Shown one piece after another: positions 33,113 to 49,453 of a stretch of DNA of 64,000 nt (its first letter is position 1; each line of letters starts with the position of its first letter). The stretch is from Flaccisagitta enflata. Taxonomy: Eukaryota > Chaetognatha > Sagittoidea > Aphragmophora. Location of the stretch: NCBI GenBank assembly GCA_965153355.1, contig OZ231128.1:1550001-1614000 (forward strand), written 5' to 3'. The translations under genes were made by a program, and so were the position numbers. Under the pieces are notes generated by a model. The model saw nothing but the letters and a program-made list of their open reading frames with translations. It had not been told where the DNA came from and made no database searches.

Positions 33113-33408
33113 AGTAGAGTGGTCACTATTTGACCATTTCATCTTGGCCTCTCCGGCATAAACATGGGCCATCCATTACATCAAAATAGCATTTCCCTAA
33201 AAGGGCTTCCCTTTTTAAGCATCTGATGACTGTACGGAGTAAGATATGGCCATGAAGGTGGAGGTTTTTTTTCTTCATCTCTTTTTTGTAAGCTCGTAGG
33301 TTATGCTTTTCGATTTGTGTACTTGTGTAAACGCCCGGCAAGGTAAAACATCATGTGTGTGTTTGTTGTGTGGGTGTGGTTGTGTGTCGGTGTGGGTGTC
33401 ATGTGTGT

Positions 33409-33549
<141 letters not shown>

Positions 33550-33599
33550 CCTAAAAGATAACAAATACGACATTTCAAGCATCAACATCAAACGAATTT

Positions 33600-33758
33600 T
33601 TAGTCGCGGACACGTGACTTTACACCTTGCCCAGTTGGTGGGTCGGTCGGTTGGTTGGTCAGTAGATCTGTCACATTTTTGAATTCCGAGCTGTTTCCCA
33701 TTACTGCTTTTGCCCAACTGTCCGCGACTGGATTGCCGTGTATCTGGCCTTGTTTAAA
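33600..33758 (+). repeat. R1 copy in duplication copy 1
   Basis: Starts TTAGTCGCGGACACGTGACT, continues with GGTCGGTCGGTTGGTTGG and ends GTGTATCTGGCCTTGTTT. The paralogue at 37706-37862 is almost identical. Confidence 0.85.
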
Positions 33759-33796
33759 ACAAAAGCTCAATAGTTTCTGTCGGGTGATCCATTCTT

Positions 33797-34076
33797 TTGG
33801 GCAGCAGCCCCAAAAGGGAGGCGAAGTCCTGTAGAACACAAGGGGGACTTTTTGTTTGTCAATCCGTCTGTCCGTTTCAGGCCCGTGTTTGTACCCCCCA
33901 GGCCTGAGAGGGCAGATTTCAGGCCTAAGAGGGTAGATTTCAGGCCTGAGACGGCAGAGTTCAGGCCTGAGAGGGCCTGGGGGGAACAGACGGACAAACG
34001 GATGGATGGAATGACGGGCGAAAGTCCCCTGTGTTCTGCAGGACATCATCCCTTTCGGGACCGCTGCCCTGCTTCT
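33797..34076. mobile_element. R2 element with inverted termini and tandem core (a)
   Basis: Left end GGGCAGCAGCCCCAAAAGGG then GAAGTCCTGTAGAACACA; right end is its inverse (GTTCTGCAGGACATCATCCC then CGGGACCGCTGCCC). Between them lies an imperfect tandem repeat with CAGGCCTGAGA units (about 33893-33980). No coding capacity. Confidence 0.82.
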
Positions 34077-34344
34077 TCTCACTCCATGTCACAATCATGA
34101 AAGCAAGACATAGTGTCGCTGACCATATATTGCCCACCAGGCTGACCTCAGCTTCTTTTGGGGCAGCGGCCTCAAGGTAGGGATGTAGAAGCGGTCGATT
34201 TTCATGCCGCTTCCACCGCTTCCGCTTCCGCTTCCGCTTTCATTTTGTAGTACAAATACTAGTAGCTATCCCATCCTCCAAAATGGAAGCGGTCAATCGC
34301 TTCCACATCCCTACTCAGAAGTCTGTCCCTGATTATCCAAGTAC

Positions 34345-34891
34345 AGAAGGGGAGGATGTCCTGTAGAACAAAGGGGGACTTTTGTTCGTTTGTTCATTCG
34401 TGCATACGTGCGTTCCCCCCGTCATGAGACTCAAATCTCAGCTTTAAGGCTCAAATCCCAGCTTTAAGGCTCAAATCCAGGCCTCAAGGCTCAAATCCCA
34501 GCCTCTAGGCTCAAATCTCAACCTCAAGGCTCACGTCCAACCTCCCGAGGCTCAAGTCAACCTCAGGCTCAAATCCCAGCCTCGAGGCAAATCCCAGCCT
34601 CGGGCTCAAAGTCCCAGTAGCCAGGGCTCAAGTCCCAGCCTTGGGGCCGTCCCAGCCTCCAGGCCCAAATCCCAGCCTCCAGGCTCAAATCTGTGCTCAG
34701 GCTCAAATCCTTGCCTCAGGCTCAATCCCAACCTCCAGGCTCAAATCCCAGCCTCCATGCTCAAAATCCTGGCCTCCATGCTCAAATCCCAGCCTCAAGG
34801 CTCAAATATACTACATCAGACGGACGAAGAGCAAAAGTCCCCTGTCTTCTGGACATCATCCCCTTTGGACGCTGCCCTGCTACCCATCACC
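34345..34891. mobile_element. R2 element with different tandem core (b)
   Basis: Left end AGGATGTCCTGTAGAACAAA (outer part of the terminus lost), right end inverse with GACATCATCCCCTTTGG and GCTGCCCTGC. The core (34425-34810) is about twenty units of AGGCTCAAATCCCAGCCTCC, unrelated to the core of copy (a). Confidence 0.82.
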
Positions 34892-34999
34892 TACAATCAC
34901 CAACATACATAGCAGGGCAACGGGTATCGCTGACCACATATTGCTCTTGGGCGACTGGTTTTGCCTTTTGTTTGTGATGACGTGATTGACGCCATTTTT

Positions 35000-35215
35000 G
35001 GGCAGGGGCCCCGAAGGGGACAAAGTCCTGTAGAATACAGGGGACTTTTGTTCATTTGTTTGTTCATTTTTTTGTTCGTCCCCCCCAGGCCCTCTTGTGC
35101 CCCCCAGGCCCTCTCAGGCCTGAAATCTTCCCTTTCAGGCCTTGAATCTGCCCTCTCAGGCCTGAAATTTGCCCTCTCAGATTCAAGGCCTGAGAGGGCA
35201 GATTTCAGGCAACTC
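35000..35215. mobile_element. R2 left end with third core (c)
   Basis: GGGGCCCCGAAGGGGACAAA and GTCCTGTAGAATACAGGGGA mark a left terminus; the core is CAGGCCTGAAATCTGCCCTC-type repeats, partly palindromic around 35180. No clear right terminus, so probably truncated. Confidence 0.7.
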
Positions 35216-35655
35216 CGTATTACTCATTAAAATGAGCTCAAGTTGATGCCTGTAGGTCAATTCATTTAGGAGATATAATCTTGCAAAGTTGTAAGAGGTT
35301 TCGCCATTTTTCTGAAAATGATATCAACTTTGGAAGACTGTTGCTCCTAAACGAATCAAGCTACAAATCTCAACTTGGGCTCATTCTAAAGAGCTGTGTC
35401 TGTTCTTTAAAATGAGCCCAAGTTGAAGTCAATTCGTCCATTTGAAAAGAAGATATGAGCTGTTGAAGTTACCTTTTGAATAGGGAGAAAAATGGGTAAT
35501 AACCACTTTTCTCTCTTTTCCTCATCCTACTCCGTACTGTTTAAATTGGACAGAAGAGTCGTCAAACTTGGGAATAATACTCAGTGATAGTGATGAAATA
35601 CCCCCTTAAATGCCGGAGTGAGCAAGGTATTCGAGTCATGTATGACCACTCTACT

Positions 35656-37232
35656 GGTAAGTCATCACACTTGCACCCAGCAACTACACCATGCCTGGTA
35701 AGTCATCATACTTGCACCCAGCAACTACACCATGCCTGGTAAGTCATCATACTTGCACCCAACAACTACACCATGCCTGGTAAGTCATCATACTTGCACC
35801 CAGCAACTACACCATGCCTTTTTAGACAACACACCTGCACCCAACAACTACACCATGCCTGGTAAGTCATCACACTTGCATCCAGCAACTACACCATGCC
35901 TATTTAGACAACACCGCTTAACAACTACACCATGCCTGTTGAGTCATCACTTGCATCCAGCAACTACACCATGCCTGTTTGAAAACACACCACTTTTAAC
36001 AACTACACCATGCCTGGTGGTGAGTCATCACACTTGCATCCAGCAACTACACCATGCCTGTTTAGACAACACACCCGCACCCAACAACTACACCATGCCT
36101 GGTAAGTCATCACACTTGCATCCAGCAACTACACCATGCCTGTTTAGACAACACACCCGCACCCAACAACTACACCATGCCTGGTAAGTCATCACACTTG
36201 CACCCAGCAACTACACCATGCCTGTTTAGACAACACACCCGCACCCAACAATACACCACGCCTGGTGGACAACACAGCACCCAACAACTACACCATGCCT
36301 GGTAAGTCATCATCTTTTAGCAACTACACACATACCCTGGTAAGTCATCCTCACTTGCAGCCAGCAACTACACCATGCCTGTTTAGACAACACACCCGCA
36401 CCCAACAACTACACCATGCCTGGTAAGTCATCACACTTGCATCCAGCAACTACACCATGCCTGTTTAGACAACACACCCGCACCCAACAACTACACCATG
36501 CCTGGTAAGTCATCACACTTGCATCCAGCAACTACACCATGCCTGTTTAGACAACACACCTGCACCCAACAACTACACCATGCCTGGTAAGTCATCACAC
36601 TTGCATCCAGCAACTACACCATGCCTGTTTAGACAACATACACCGCACCCAACAACTGCACCATGCCTGGTAAGTCCTCCCACACTTGCATAGCAGCTAC
36701 ACCATGCCTGTTTGAACCCAACACCCGCATAACAACTACACCATGCCTGGTAAGTCATCACACTTGCATCCAGCATCTACACCATGCCTGTTTACACAAC
36801 ACACCCGCAACAACTACCATGCCTGGTGAGTCATCACACCCTTGCATCAGCAACTACACCGTATACTGTTTGAACAACACACACCGCACCCAACAACTAC
36901 CATTACTGGTAAAGTCATCTGCCATCCAGCATCTCACACCATGCCTGTTTGAACCAACACACCACCTTAACTCTTCACCATGCCTGGTAGGGTCATGTAC
37001 TTGCATCCATCAACCACAACATGCCTGGTAAGTCATCATACTTGCATCCAGCAACTACACCATGCCTGGTAAGTCATCATACTTGCACCCAGCAACTACA
37101 CCATGCCTGGTAAGTCATCATCTGCAGCCAGCAACTACACCATGCCTGGTAAGTCATCATCACCACTTTAGCAACTAAACCATGCCTGGTAAGTCATCAT
37201 ACTTGCACCCAACAACTACACCATGCCTGGTA
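35656..37232 (+). repeat. 41-bp minisatellite array, block 2
   Basis: Same 41-bp units as block 1 with more degenerate members (36230-36350 and 36660-37010). Confidence 0.96.
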
Positions 37233-39755
<2,523 letters not shown>

Positions 39756-41231
39756 GGTAAGTCATCACACTTGCACCCAGCAACTACACCATGCCTGGTA
39801 AGTCATCACACCTGCACCCAGCAACTACACCATGCCTGGTAAGTCATCATACTTGCACCCAACAACAACGCCATGCCTGGTAAGTCATCTTCACTTGCAC
39901 CCAAGCAACTACACCATGCCTGTTTAGACAACACACCTGCACCCAACAACTACACCATGCCTGGTAAGTCATTATACTTGCACCCAGCAACTACACCATG
40001 CCTTTTTAGACAACACACCTGCACTTAACAACTACACCATGCCTGGTAAGTCATCACACTTGCATCCAGCAACTACACCATGCCTGTTTAGACAACACAC
40101 CTGCACCCAACAACTACACCATGCCTGGTAAGTCATCACACTTACACCCAACAACTACACCATGCCTGTTTAGACAACACACCCACACCCAAAAACTACA
40201 CCATGCCTGGTAAGTCATCACACTTGCATCCAGCATCTACACCATACTGTTTGAACAACACACCGCACCCAAGCAACTACACCATGCCTGGTAAGTCATC
40301 ACACTTGCATCCAGCAACTACACCATGCCTGGTAAGTCAACACACACGCACCCAACAACTACACCATGCCTGGTAAGTCATCATACTTGCACCCAGCAAC
40401 TACACCATGCCTGGTAAGTCATCATACTTGCACCCAGCAACTACACCATGCCTGGTAAGTCATCATACTTGCACCCAGCAACTACACCATGCCTGGTAAG
40501 TCATCATACTTGCACCCAACAACTACACCATGCCTGGTAAGTCATCACACTTGCACCCAGCAACTACACCATGCCTGGTAAGTCATCATACTTGCACCCA
40601 GCAACTACACCATGCCTGGTAAGTCATCATACTTGCACCCAACAACTACACCATGCCTGGTAAGTCATCATACTTGCACCCAGCAACTACACCATGCCTG
40701 TTTAGACAACACACCTGCACCCAACAACTACACCATGCCTGGTAAGTCATCACACTTGCATCCAGCAACTACACCATGCCTGTTTAGACAACACACCTGC
40801 ACCCAACAACTACACCATGCCTGGTAAGTCATCATACTTGCACCCAGCAACTACACCATGCCTCTTTAGACAACACATCCGCACCCAGCAACTACACCAT
40901 GCCTGGTAAGTCCACACCTCTGCACCCAGCAACTACACCATACCTGTTTAGACAACACATCTGCACCCAACAACTACACCATGCCTGGTAAGTCATCACA
41001 CTTGCATCCAGCAACTACACCATGCCTGTTTAGACAACACACCTGCACCCAACAACTACACCATGCCTGGTAAGTCATCATACTTGCACCCAGCAACTAC
41101 ACCATGCCTGTTAAGACAACACACCTGCACTTAACAACTACACCATGCCTGGTAAGTCATCATACTTATTAGCAACTAAACCATGCCTGTTGGAACCTCT
41201 CCAGCACCCAACAACTACACCATGCCTGGTA
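39756..41231 (+). repeat. 41-bp minisatellite array, block 3
   Basis: Same units. The stretch around 40390-40660 is the most homogeneous, with successive identical units of the GTAAGTCATCATACTTGCA variant. Confidence 0.96.
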
Positions 41232-41301
41232 AGTAGAGTGGTCACTATTTGACCATTTCATCTTGGCCTCTCCGTCATAAACATGGGCCATCCATTACAT
41301 C
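41232..41301 (+). repeat. Truncated third copy of the 2.5-kb segment
   Basis: About 70 bp identical to the start of the duplication (AGAGTGGTCACTATTTGACC to CATCCATTACATC), then an abrupt return to the minisatellite. This is a deletion or unequal-exchange scar. Confidence 0.9.
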
Positions 41302-44300
41302 TCAACTACACCATGCCTGGTAAGTCATCATACTTGCAGCCAGCAACTACACCATGCCTGTTTAGACAACACATCTGCACCCAACAACTACACCATGCCT
41401 GGTAAGTCATCACACTTGCATCCAGCAACTACACCATGCCTGTTTAGACAACACACCCAAACCCAACAACTACACCATGCCTGGTAAGTCATCATACTTG
41501 CTGTAGCTTCACCATGCCTGTTGAAGTCATCATACTTGCGCAGCAACTACACCATGCACAGCAGTCATCCCATGCTTACTTCAGCAACTACACCATGCCT
41601 GGTAAGTCATCATACTTGCACCCAGCAACTACACCATGCCTGGTAAGTCATCATACTTGCACCCAGCAACTACACCATGCCTGGTAAGTCATCATACTTG
41701 CACCCAGCAACTACACCATGCCTGGTAAGTCATCATACTTGCACCAATCTTCTACCATGCCTGTTAAATTATAATACTTACTTAGCAACTATACCATGCC
41801 TTTTTGAACCTTCCTGCACCCAACAACTACCATGCCCATAAGTAAAAGTCATCTGCCCCGTGTGTACACCATGCCTGTTTAGACAACACACCCACACCCA
41901 ACAACTACACCATGCCTGGTAAGTCATCATACTTGCACCCAGCAACTACACCATGCCTGTTTAGACAACACACCTGCACCCAACAACTACACCATGCCTG
42001 GTAAGTCATCACACTTGCATCCAGCAACTACACCATGCCTGTTTAGACAACACACCTGCACCCAACAACTACACCATGCCTGGTAAGTCATCACACTTGC
42101 ATCCAGCAACTACACCATGCCTGTTTAGACAACACACCTGCACCCAACAACTACACCATGCCTGGTAAGTCATCATACTTGCACCCAGCAACTAAACCAT
42201 GCATTTTTAGACAACACACCTGCACTCAACAACTACACCATGCCTGGTAAGTCATCATACTTGCACACAACTAAACCATGCCTGTTTGAACAACACACCC
42301 ACACCTTCCAACAACTACACCATGCCTGGTGAGTCATCACACTTGCATCCAGCAACTACACCATGCCTGTTTAGACAACACACCCGCACCCAAACAACTA
42401 CACCATGCCTGGTAAGTCATCATACTTACCCAGCAACTACCATGCCTGTTTAGACAACACACATCTGCACCCAACAGCCACCATGCCTGGTAAGTCATCC
42501 TGCCATCCAGCAACTACACCATGCCTGTTTAGAAAACACACCCAAACCCAACAACTACACCATGCCTGGTAAGTCATCATACTTGCACCCAGCAACTACA
42601 CCATGCCTGGTAGTCATCATACTTAGCAACCAGCAACTACACCATGCCTGGTAAGTCATCATACTTGCACCCAGCAACTACACCATGCCTGTTAAGTCAA
42701 CAAACAAGCACCCAACAACTACCATGCCTGGTAGTCATCTGCCCATAGCAACTACACCATGCCTGTGGTAAGTCATCATGCTGCCCAAGCAACTACACAA
42801 TGCCTGAGGTAAGTCATCATACTTGCACCCAGCAACTACACCATGCCTTTTAGACAACACACCTGCCCAACAACTACACCATACTGGTAAGTCATCCTGC
42901 ACTCCATCCAGCAACTCCACCATGCCTGTTTAGACAACACACCCGCACCCAACAACTACACCATGCCTGGTAAGTCATCATACTTGCATCCATCAACTAC
43001 ACCATGCCTCTTTAGACAAAACATCCGCACCCAACAACTACACCATGCCTGGTAAGTATGCCTGGTAAGTCATCACACTTGCATCCAGCAACTACACCAT
43101 GCCTGTTTAGACAACACACCTGCACCCAACAACTACACCATGCCTGGTAAGTCATCACACTTGCATCCAGCAACTACACCATGCCTGTTTAGACAACACA
43201 CCTGCACCCAACAACTACACCATGCCTGGTAAGTCATCATACTTGCACCCAGCAACTACACCATGCCTGTTTAGACAACACATCTGCACCCAACAACTAC
43301 ACCATGCCTGGTAAGTCATCACACTTGCATCCAGCAACTACACCATGCCTGTTTAGACAACACACCCAAACCCAACAACTACACCATGCCTGGTAAGTCA
43401 TCACACTTGCACCCAGCAACTACACCATGCCTGTTTAGACAACACACCTGCACTTAACAACTATACACCATGCCTGGTAAGTCATCACACTTGCATCCAG
43501 CAACTACACCATGCCTGTTTAGACAGCACACCTGCTGCTCAACTACACCATCTCCTGGTAAGTCATCACACTTGCATCCAGCAACACTACACTATGCCTG
43601 TTTGAATTCAACACCTGCATCAACAACTACACCATGCCTGGTAAGTCAGCTCACTTGCATCCAGCGACTACACCATGCCTGTTTAGACAACACACCCAAA
43701 CCAACAACTACACCATGCCTGGTCAGTGTCACTTGCACCCAGCAACTACACACCATGCCTGTTTAGACAACATCTGCATAACAACTACACCATGCCTGGT
43801 AAGTCATCACCACTTGCATCCAGCAACTACCATGCCTGTTTGAACAACACCCAAACCCAACAACTACCATGCCTGGTATGTCATCACTACTTGCACCCAA
43901 CAACTACACCATGCCTGTTTAGACAACACACACACACCCAGCAACTTCACCATGCCTGGTAAGTCATCACACTTGCATCCAGCAACTACACCATGCCTGT
44001 TTAGACAGCACACCTGCACCCAACAACTACACTATACCTGGTAAGTCATCACACTTGCATCCAGCAACTACACTATGCCTGTTTAGACAACACATCTGCA
44101 CCAACAACTACACCATGCCTGGTAAGTCATCATACTTGCACCCAGCAGCTAAACCATGCCTGTTTAGACAACACACCTGCACCCAACAACTACCACCATG
44201 CCTGGTAAGTCATCATACTTGCAACCAGCTTCTACACCATGCCTGTTTAGACAACACATCTGCACCCAACAATACACCATGCCCTGGTAGAGTCATCACC

Positions 44301-45627
44301 ACTTGCATCCAGCAACTACACCATGCCTGTTTAGACAACACACACAAACCCAACAACTACACCATGCCTGGTAAGTCATCACACTTGCACCCAGCAACTA
44401 CACCATGCCTGTTTAGACAACACACCTGCACCCAACAACTACACCATGCCTGGTAAGTCATCACACTTGCATCCAGCAACTACACCATGCCTGTTTAGAC
44501 AACACACCTGCACCCAACAACTACACCATGCCTGGTAAGTCATCACACTTGCATCCAGCAACTACACCATGCCTGTTTAGACAACACACCTGCACCCAAC
44601 AACTACACCATGCCTGGTAAGTCATCACACTTGCACCCAGCAACTACACCATGCCTGTTTAGACAACACACCTGCACCCAACAACTACACCATGCCTGGT
44701 AAGTCATCACACTTGCATCCAGCAACTACACCATGCCTGTTTAGACAACACACCTGCACCCAACAACTACACCATGCCTGGTAAAGTCATCACACTTGTC
44801 CCAGCAACTACACCATGCCTGTTTAGACAGCACACCTGCACCCAACAACTACAACAACTACACCATGCCTGGTAAGTCATCACACTTGCATCCAGCAACT
44901 ACACCATGCCTGTTTAGACAACACACCTGCACCCAACAACTACACCATGCCTGGTAAGTCATCACACTTGCATCCAGCAACTACACCATGCCTGTTTAGA
45001 CAACACACCTGCACCCAACAACTACACCATGCCTGGTAATTCAGTATGCCCACACACCCAGCAACTAAACCATGCCTGTTTAGACAACACACCAGCACCC
45101 AACAACTACACCATGCCTGGTAAGTCATCATACTTGCACCCAGCAACTACACCATGCCTGTTTAGACACCACACCTGCACCCAACAACTACACCATGCCT
45201 GGTAAGTCATCACACTTGCTTCCAGCAACTACACCATGCCTGTTTAGACAACACACCTGCACCCAACAACTACACCATGCCTGGTAAGAGTCATCACACT
45301 TGCATCCAGCAACTACCCCATGCCTGTTTAGACAACACACCTGCACCCAACAACTACACCATGCCCTGGTAAGTCATCACACTTGCATCCCTTTAGCAAC
45401 TACACCATGCCTGTTTAGACAACACACCTGCACCAAACAACTACACCATGCCTGGTAAGTCATCACACTTGCACACTTGCATCCAGCAACTACACCATGC
45501 CTGTTTAGACAACACACCTTCTCCCAACAACTACACCATGCCTGGTAAGTGATCTGACTTGCATCCAGCAACTACACTATGCCTGTTTAGACAACACACC
45601 TGCACCCAACAACTACACCATGCCTGA
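41302..45627 (+). repeat. 41-bp minisatellite array, block 4
   Basis: The longest block. Variants are mixed; several short degenerate zones (41500-41570, 41740-41870, 42590-42790) separate more homogeneous runs. No gene. Confidence 0.96.
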
Positions 45628-45629
45628 TA

Positions 45630-46218
45630 ACCATAAGTGCAATAAAAATGGCCGATTTTTGAAAGGTCTGTAAAGGATCAAAAATTCATCTGAGCATAGC
45701 AAAATTCATGATACCCTGAAAGCCCTTCAAAAGATCTTTCATTTGAAACTTTTGTGGGACCACTTACTCAATGAATATGCAAATGAGAGTAAAATTAGCA
45801 AAACCGCTTAATTTTAAAACTGCCCATGGTATCTTTACAAAGTTCCATAAAAAATCACAGAAGACGTTGCCCGATATTGATAAAAATTAGTTGATATTGG
45901 GGCAAATACAGGTCAACTAGCCCTAAAATTTCATCGAAATCGATAAAGATCTTCTATCATTTTTACTCATCTAAAACATTTCAGAAAATCCAAAGTGACA
46001 AATTTGGCCCTTTTTTCATGGTGGCAATTTAATTGTTAGCCCTTAATCTGTCATATTTTCTAAAAAAATTGAGAAAAATTTGCTGCATGGACTCAAATGA
46101 AAGATAATTCTGATATGTTTCTACAATGTATAAATTTTAGGATGGTCCCAAGAATCTTTTGACCAAAACCTGTGCTCAAAGCTGTTGAAAAATCGGCCAT
46201 TTTTATTGCACTTATGGT
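45630..46218. mobile_element. TA-flanked MITE inserted in the minisatellite
   Basis: Inverted termini ACCATAAGTGCAATAAAAAT at both ends (about 30 bp in all, continuing GGCCGATTTTT). TA flanks at 45628-45629 and 46219-46220. Removing the element restores a normal repeat junction (CCTGRTAAGTCATC). 589 bp, no open frame. Confidence 0.9.
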
Positions 46219-46600
46219 TAAGTCATCACACCTGCAGCCAAGAACTACACCTTGCCTGTTTAGACAACACACCTGAACCCAACAACTACACCAAGCCTGG
46301 TAACACAACACATTTGCACCCAACAACTACACCATACCTTGTAAGACAACAAACCTGCACCCAACAACTACATAATGCCTGTTAAGACAACAAACCTGAT
46401 GGGATAACACACCAGCACCCAACAACTACACCATGCCTGGTAAGAACAAACCATGTTATTCAACTTTATCAAGCAATTTCGAATACTAGATTAGAAGTAA
46501 ATGAATATAGATAAATATAACTCAGTTTGCTTTTACCAGGCATGGTGTAGTTTTTGGGTGCGGGTGTGTTATCACATAAGGCGTGCACGAGTGAAAATTT
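46219..46600. repeat. End of the minisatellite, with an inverted unit
   Basis: Degenerate direct units to about 46441, about 85 bp of unique sequence, then one inverted unit at about 46537-46572 (CCAGGCATGGTGTAGTTTTT). Beyond this the array stops. Confidence 0.85.
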
Positions 46601-47474
46601 AACGTTTGAGATACGTGGTGCTTCGCTTCTCGTTGTCCAACTTTAAAGCGCAAAAGCTTGTCTAATTGAATAACATTGTTGGTGCATAAGACACGCTTCT
46701 ATTGAGCGCGCGATTTTCTTGCCAGTTTAGTCAACCAACTATATGATAAGTTTTTATTTAAAATATTCTTTCCTAGTACTGATTTGGAACAACAGCTACA
46801 TCAATACGCGTTTTCAACCGTCATGCACAGGAAAAATATCTTTGATCAACAATGTATGAGGAAAAAAGAAATGGATTAGGAAATCGTTTTACTGAAAACT
46901 GAGTAATAATATTCTTAAGAAGGTCCCACGGAAAACTCTTAATCTGCTTCCAAACGAACTTTTTTGCATTTCCAAGAACATGGCTTCCTTCTACGTGTCT
47001 TTGGAAGAGGCCATATGTTTTTAATTTATTTAATTTGTCATTTTCTATGCAAATTAAGAGTTTTCCGTGGGGCCTTATCTAGTGATTAAAGAGAATTTTT
47101 TTCAGAAAATGTCTTATTTTTCGTTGCATATTTATGCATTTCATAATGTTTAAGTCATTCCTATGATATTTCCATGCAAATTCTTAGCAAGGGTGCAATT
47201 CCACATATATTGCACACTTCAACAAAACTGTTTGATCGATTTTTCTTTCGAGTGAAAAACTGGCTGCGGCAGTGAAAATCGCGAATTTCCGGTGACCGTG
47301 TCATAATCAAATTTCCCCAGGAATGATCGGTAAAACGGTAATGAGTAGCAAGAAGCAGGCTCCCAGTTACTCCCTCTCCGGAAGAATGAATATTGGCAGT
47401 TTCACCGAAGACCTCCAAAAGGCACCTGGTAAGACACTGCTTCTGTATTTTCTGGTTTCCTGGTAAGCCATTTT
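46601..47474. other. Unique-looking sequence, no gene recognised
   Basis: A weak inverted pair TAATCTGCTTCC/TTAAGAGTTTTCCGTGGG (about 46930 and 47045) suggests an old inverted-repeat element. No protein or RNA gene seen. Confidence 0.4.
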
Positions 47475-47600
47475 TTGGTCGCGGACACGCGACTCTACAC
47501 CTTGCTGTGTCGGTCGGTCGGTAGGTTGGTCCGTAACAATTTTTTTTTTGAATTCCGAGCAATTTTCGTATTACTGCACCTTGTTTTCCTGGTGAGATAC
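47475..47600 (+). repeat. R1 copy
   Basis: GGTCGCGGACACGCGACTCT with perfect hairpin, then GTCGGTCGGTCGGTAGG. The end is less conserved. Confidence 0.75.
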
Positions 47601-47704
47601 TGCTTCTGTTTTGGTAGGCCATTTTTTTTCTAGTGAAACATCGTTTTTGTTTTCAGTGAGTTAATGCTTTAGTACTGATAAGTCCCTGTCTCTTGTTTTT
47701 TTTT

Positions 47705-47842
47705 AGTCGCGAAACGCAACTCTATAAGAGGCTTTGTCTGTCGGTCCGTCGGTCCGTCAGTCCATCGGAGGTCATCGAGTGTTTTAGATACTTGTGTTTG
47801 TTTGAGGGTTTGTTGGGGTATGTATCCGGCCTCGAATAGAAT
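47705..47842 (+). repeat. R1 copy
   Basis: AGTCGCGAAACGCAACTC, TATAAGAGGCTTTGTC, GTCGGTCCGTCGG repeats, ending GTATCCGGCCTCG. Abuts a MITE. Confidence 0.8.
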
Positions 47843-47843
47843 A

Positions 47844-48317
47844 CACTTTTTTTATTTTATAAGAGACCAGTTTATAAGAGACATGAGGCTGAGATTTGCC
47901 GAAATTTTAAGAACAAAATAAGAGAATGCCCAGGCTGAGATTCACTTTTGGAAATTTTTTAGAAAATTTTTTTTTGAGTCTCTTGATAAAACATATGACA
48001 ATCCTAAAACTTTTTTCAAAAATTTGTAAATTTTTCAGAAAAAGACTTTCTTTTTTGGTTTTGTTTGTCACATTGAACAAGATATTTCAAGTTTTATAGT
48101 AACTAACAAGTTTTCAATTGAAGATACATAGAACACTACGAAATAGTGTATTTATACATTGTTTTCCATATAAATAGTGTATTTATACATTGTTTTCCAT
48201 ATTTCACACGTCGAAAAAATAAGAACAATTTAAGAGAATTTGAGCCTCAAAACAGCAAAAAATTTAAGAACATCCAGGCTGAGTTTAAAAATCTTGTCTC
48301 TTATAAAAAAAAAAGTG
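47844..48317. mobile_element. TA-flanked MITE between two R1 copies
   Basis: Termini CACTTTTTTTATTTTATAAG and the inverse of TATAAAAAAAAAAGTG, with GAGAC following in both. TA flanks at 47842-47843 and 48318-48319. The interior has a direct duplication of TGTATTTATACATTGTTTTC (48149-48205). Confidence 0.8.
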
Positions 48318-48319
48318 TA

Positions 48320-48577
48320 TCGTTGCGGACGGGTGGGCAGAGGCATCCAACCCCAATCCACACCTCACGCCTTCCACCTCCCACACACAAATACACAAAA
48401 TGCATCTGTAACGCTCGTTTTCCCACTTCAACCCGATCACCATGGACCAGCGGACCGACGGACCAACGGATTGACGGACGGACGGGCCAACGGATTGACG
48501 GACCGAAGGACCAACGGACCGACAGACCGACGGAATGACAAAGCCTCTTATAGAGTTGCGTGTCCGCAACTAAAAAA
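48320..48577 (-). repeat. R1 copy, inverted
   Basis: Reads on the - strand from AGTTGCGGACACGCAACT (48573-48556) through GTCGGTCTGTCGGTCCG repeats to a CTGCCCACCCGTCCGCAAC end. Full length; the MITE sits exactly at its far edge. Confidence 0.85.
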
Positions 48578-48644
48578 GGCGAAAAAAAGAGAAAAAAACC
48601 AACATAAGGAAGAAAGGAGGGTGGGTAGGGCCGGCAGGGCGCAA

Positions 48645-48725
48645 ATAAAAAAGAAAGAAAGAAAGAAAGAAAGAAAAAAAGAAAGAAAGAAGAAAGAAAG
48701 AAAGAAAAGAAAAAAAAAAAAACCC
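48645..48725. repeat. (GAAA)n purine tract
   Basis: AAAGAAAGAAAG repeats then a poly-A run. Confidence 0.95.
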
Positions 48726-48814
48726 GAAACAAGAATAAGTTGGGTCACCAAGTTTTAAGCGAGGTCAGTGAGTCACCAATCAAGGTCACCCACTTTTTCC
48801 CTCTCCAGTGCCTT

Positions 48815-49440
48815 CAATCTCACACCGCGCTGAGCGTGAACGAGGTGGTTGTGGACTTGTGGTGTGGCTGTAGCATGTGCAATGTGCTTTGCTACACCGC
48901 GCTGAGCGTGAACGAGGTGCTTGTGGTGTGGCTGTGGCGTGTGTAATGTGCATTTTAACACCGCGCTGAGCGCGAAGGAGGTGCTTGTGGTGTGGCTGTG
49001 GCGTGTGAAATGTGTTTTACTACACCACACAGAGCTTGAACGAGGTGCTTGTGGTGTGGCTGTGACATGTGTAATGTGTTTTACTACACCACACTGAGCC
49101 GTGAACGAGTGCTTGTGGTGTGGCTGTGGCGTGTGTAATGTGCTTTACTACACCACGCTGAAGCGTGAACGAGGTGCTTGTGGTGTGGCTGTGGCGTGTG
49201 TAATGTGTTTTACTACACCGCGCTGAGCGTGAACGAGGTGCTGGTGGTGTGGCTGTGGCGTGTGTAATGTGTTTTATTACACCACACTGAGCGTGAACGA
49301 GGTGCTTGTGGTGTGGCTGTGGCGTGTGTAATGTACTTTACTACACCACACCGAGTTTGAACGAGATGGTTGATTGGTTGTGGTGTGGCTGTACCGTGTC
49401 CATTGTGCAGTTTAACACCACACTGAACGTGAACAAGTGG
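48815..49440. repeat. 64-bp minisatellite A, left part
   Basis: About ten units with CGCTGAGCGTGAACGAGGTG and TGTGGTGTGGCTGTGGCG. The same array resumes at 52270, interrupted by an inverted-repeat-bounded insert. Confidence 0.95.
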
Positions 49441-49453
49441 CGTTCGCCATAAT

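Noticed and set aside
48146-48758. Frames of 130-172 residues on both strands
   Set aside because: They run through a MITE, an inverted R1 copy and a (GAAA)n tract; composition follows the repeats.
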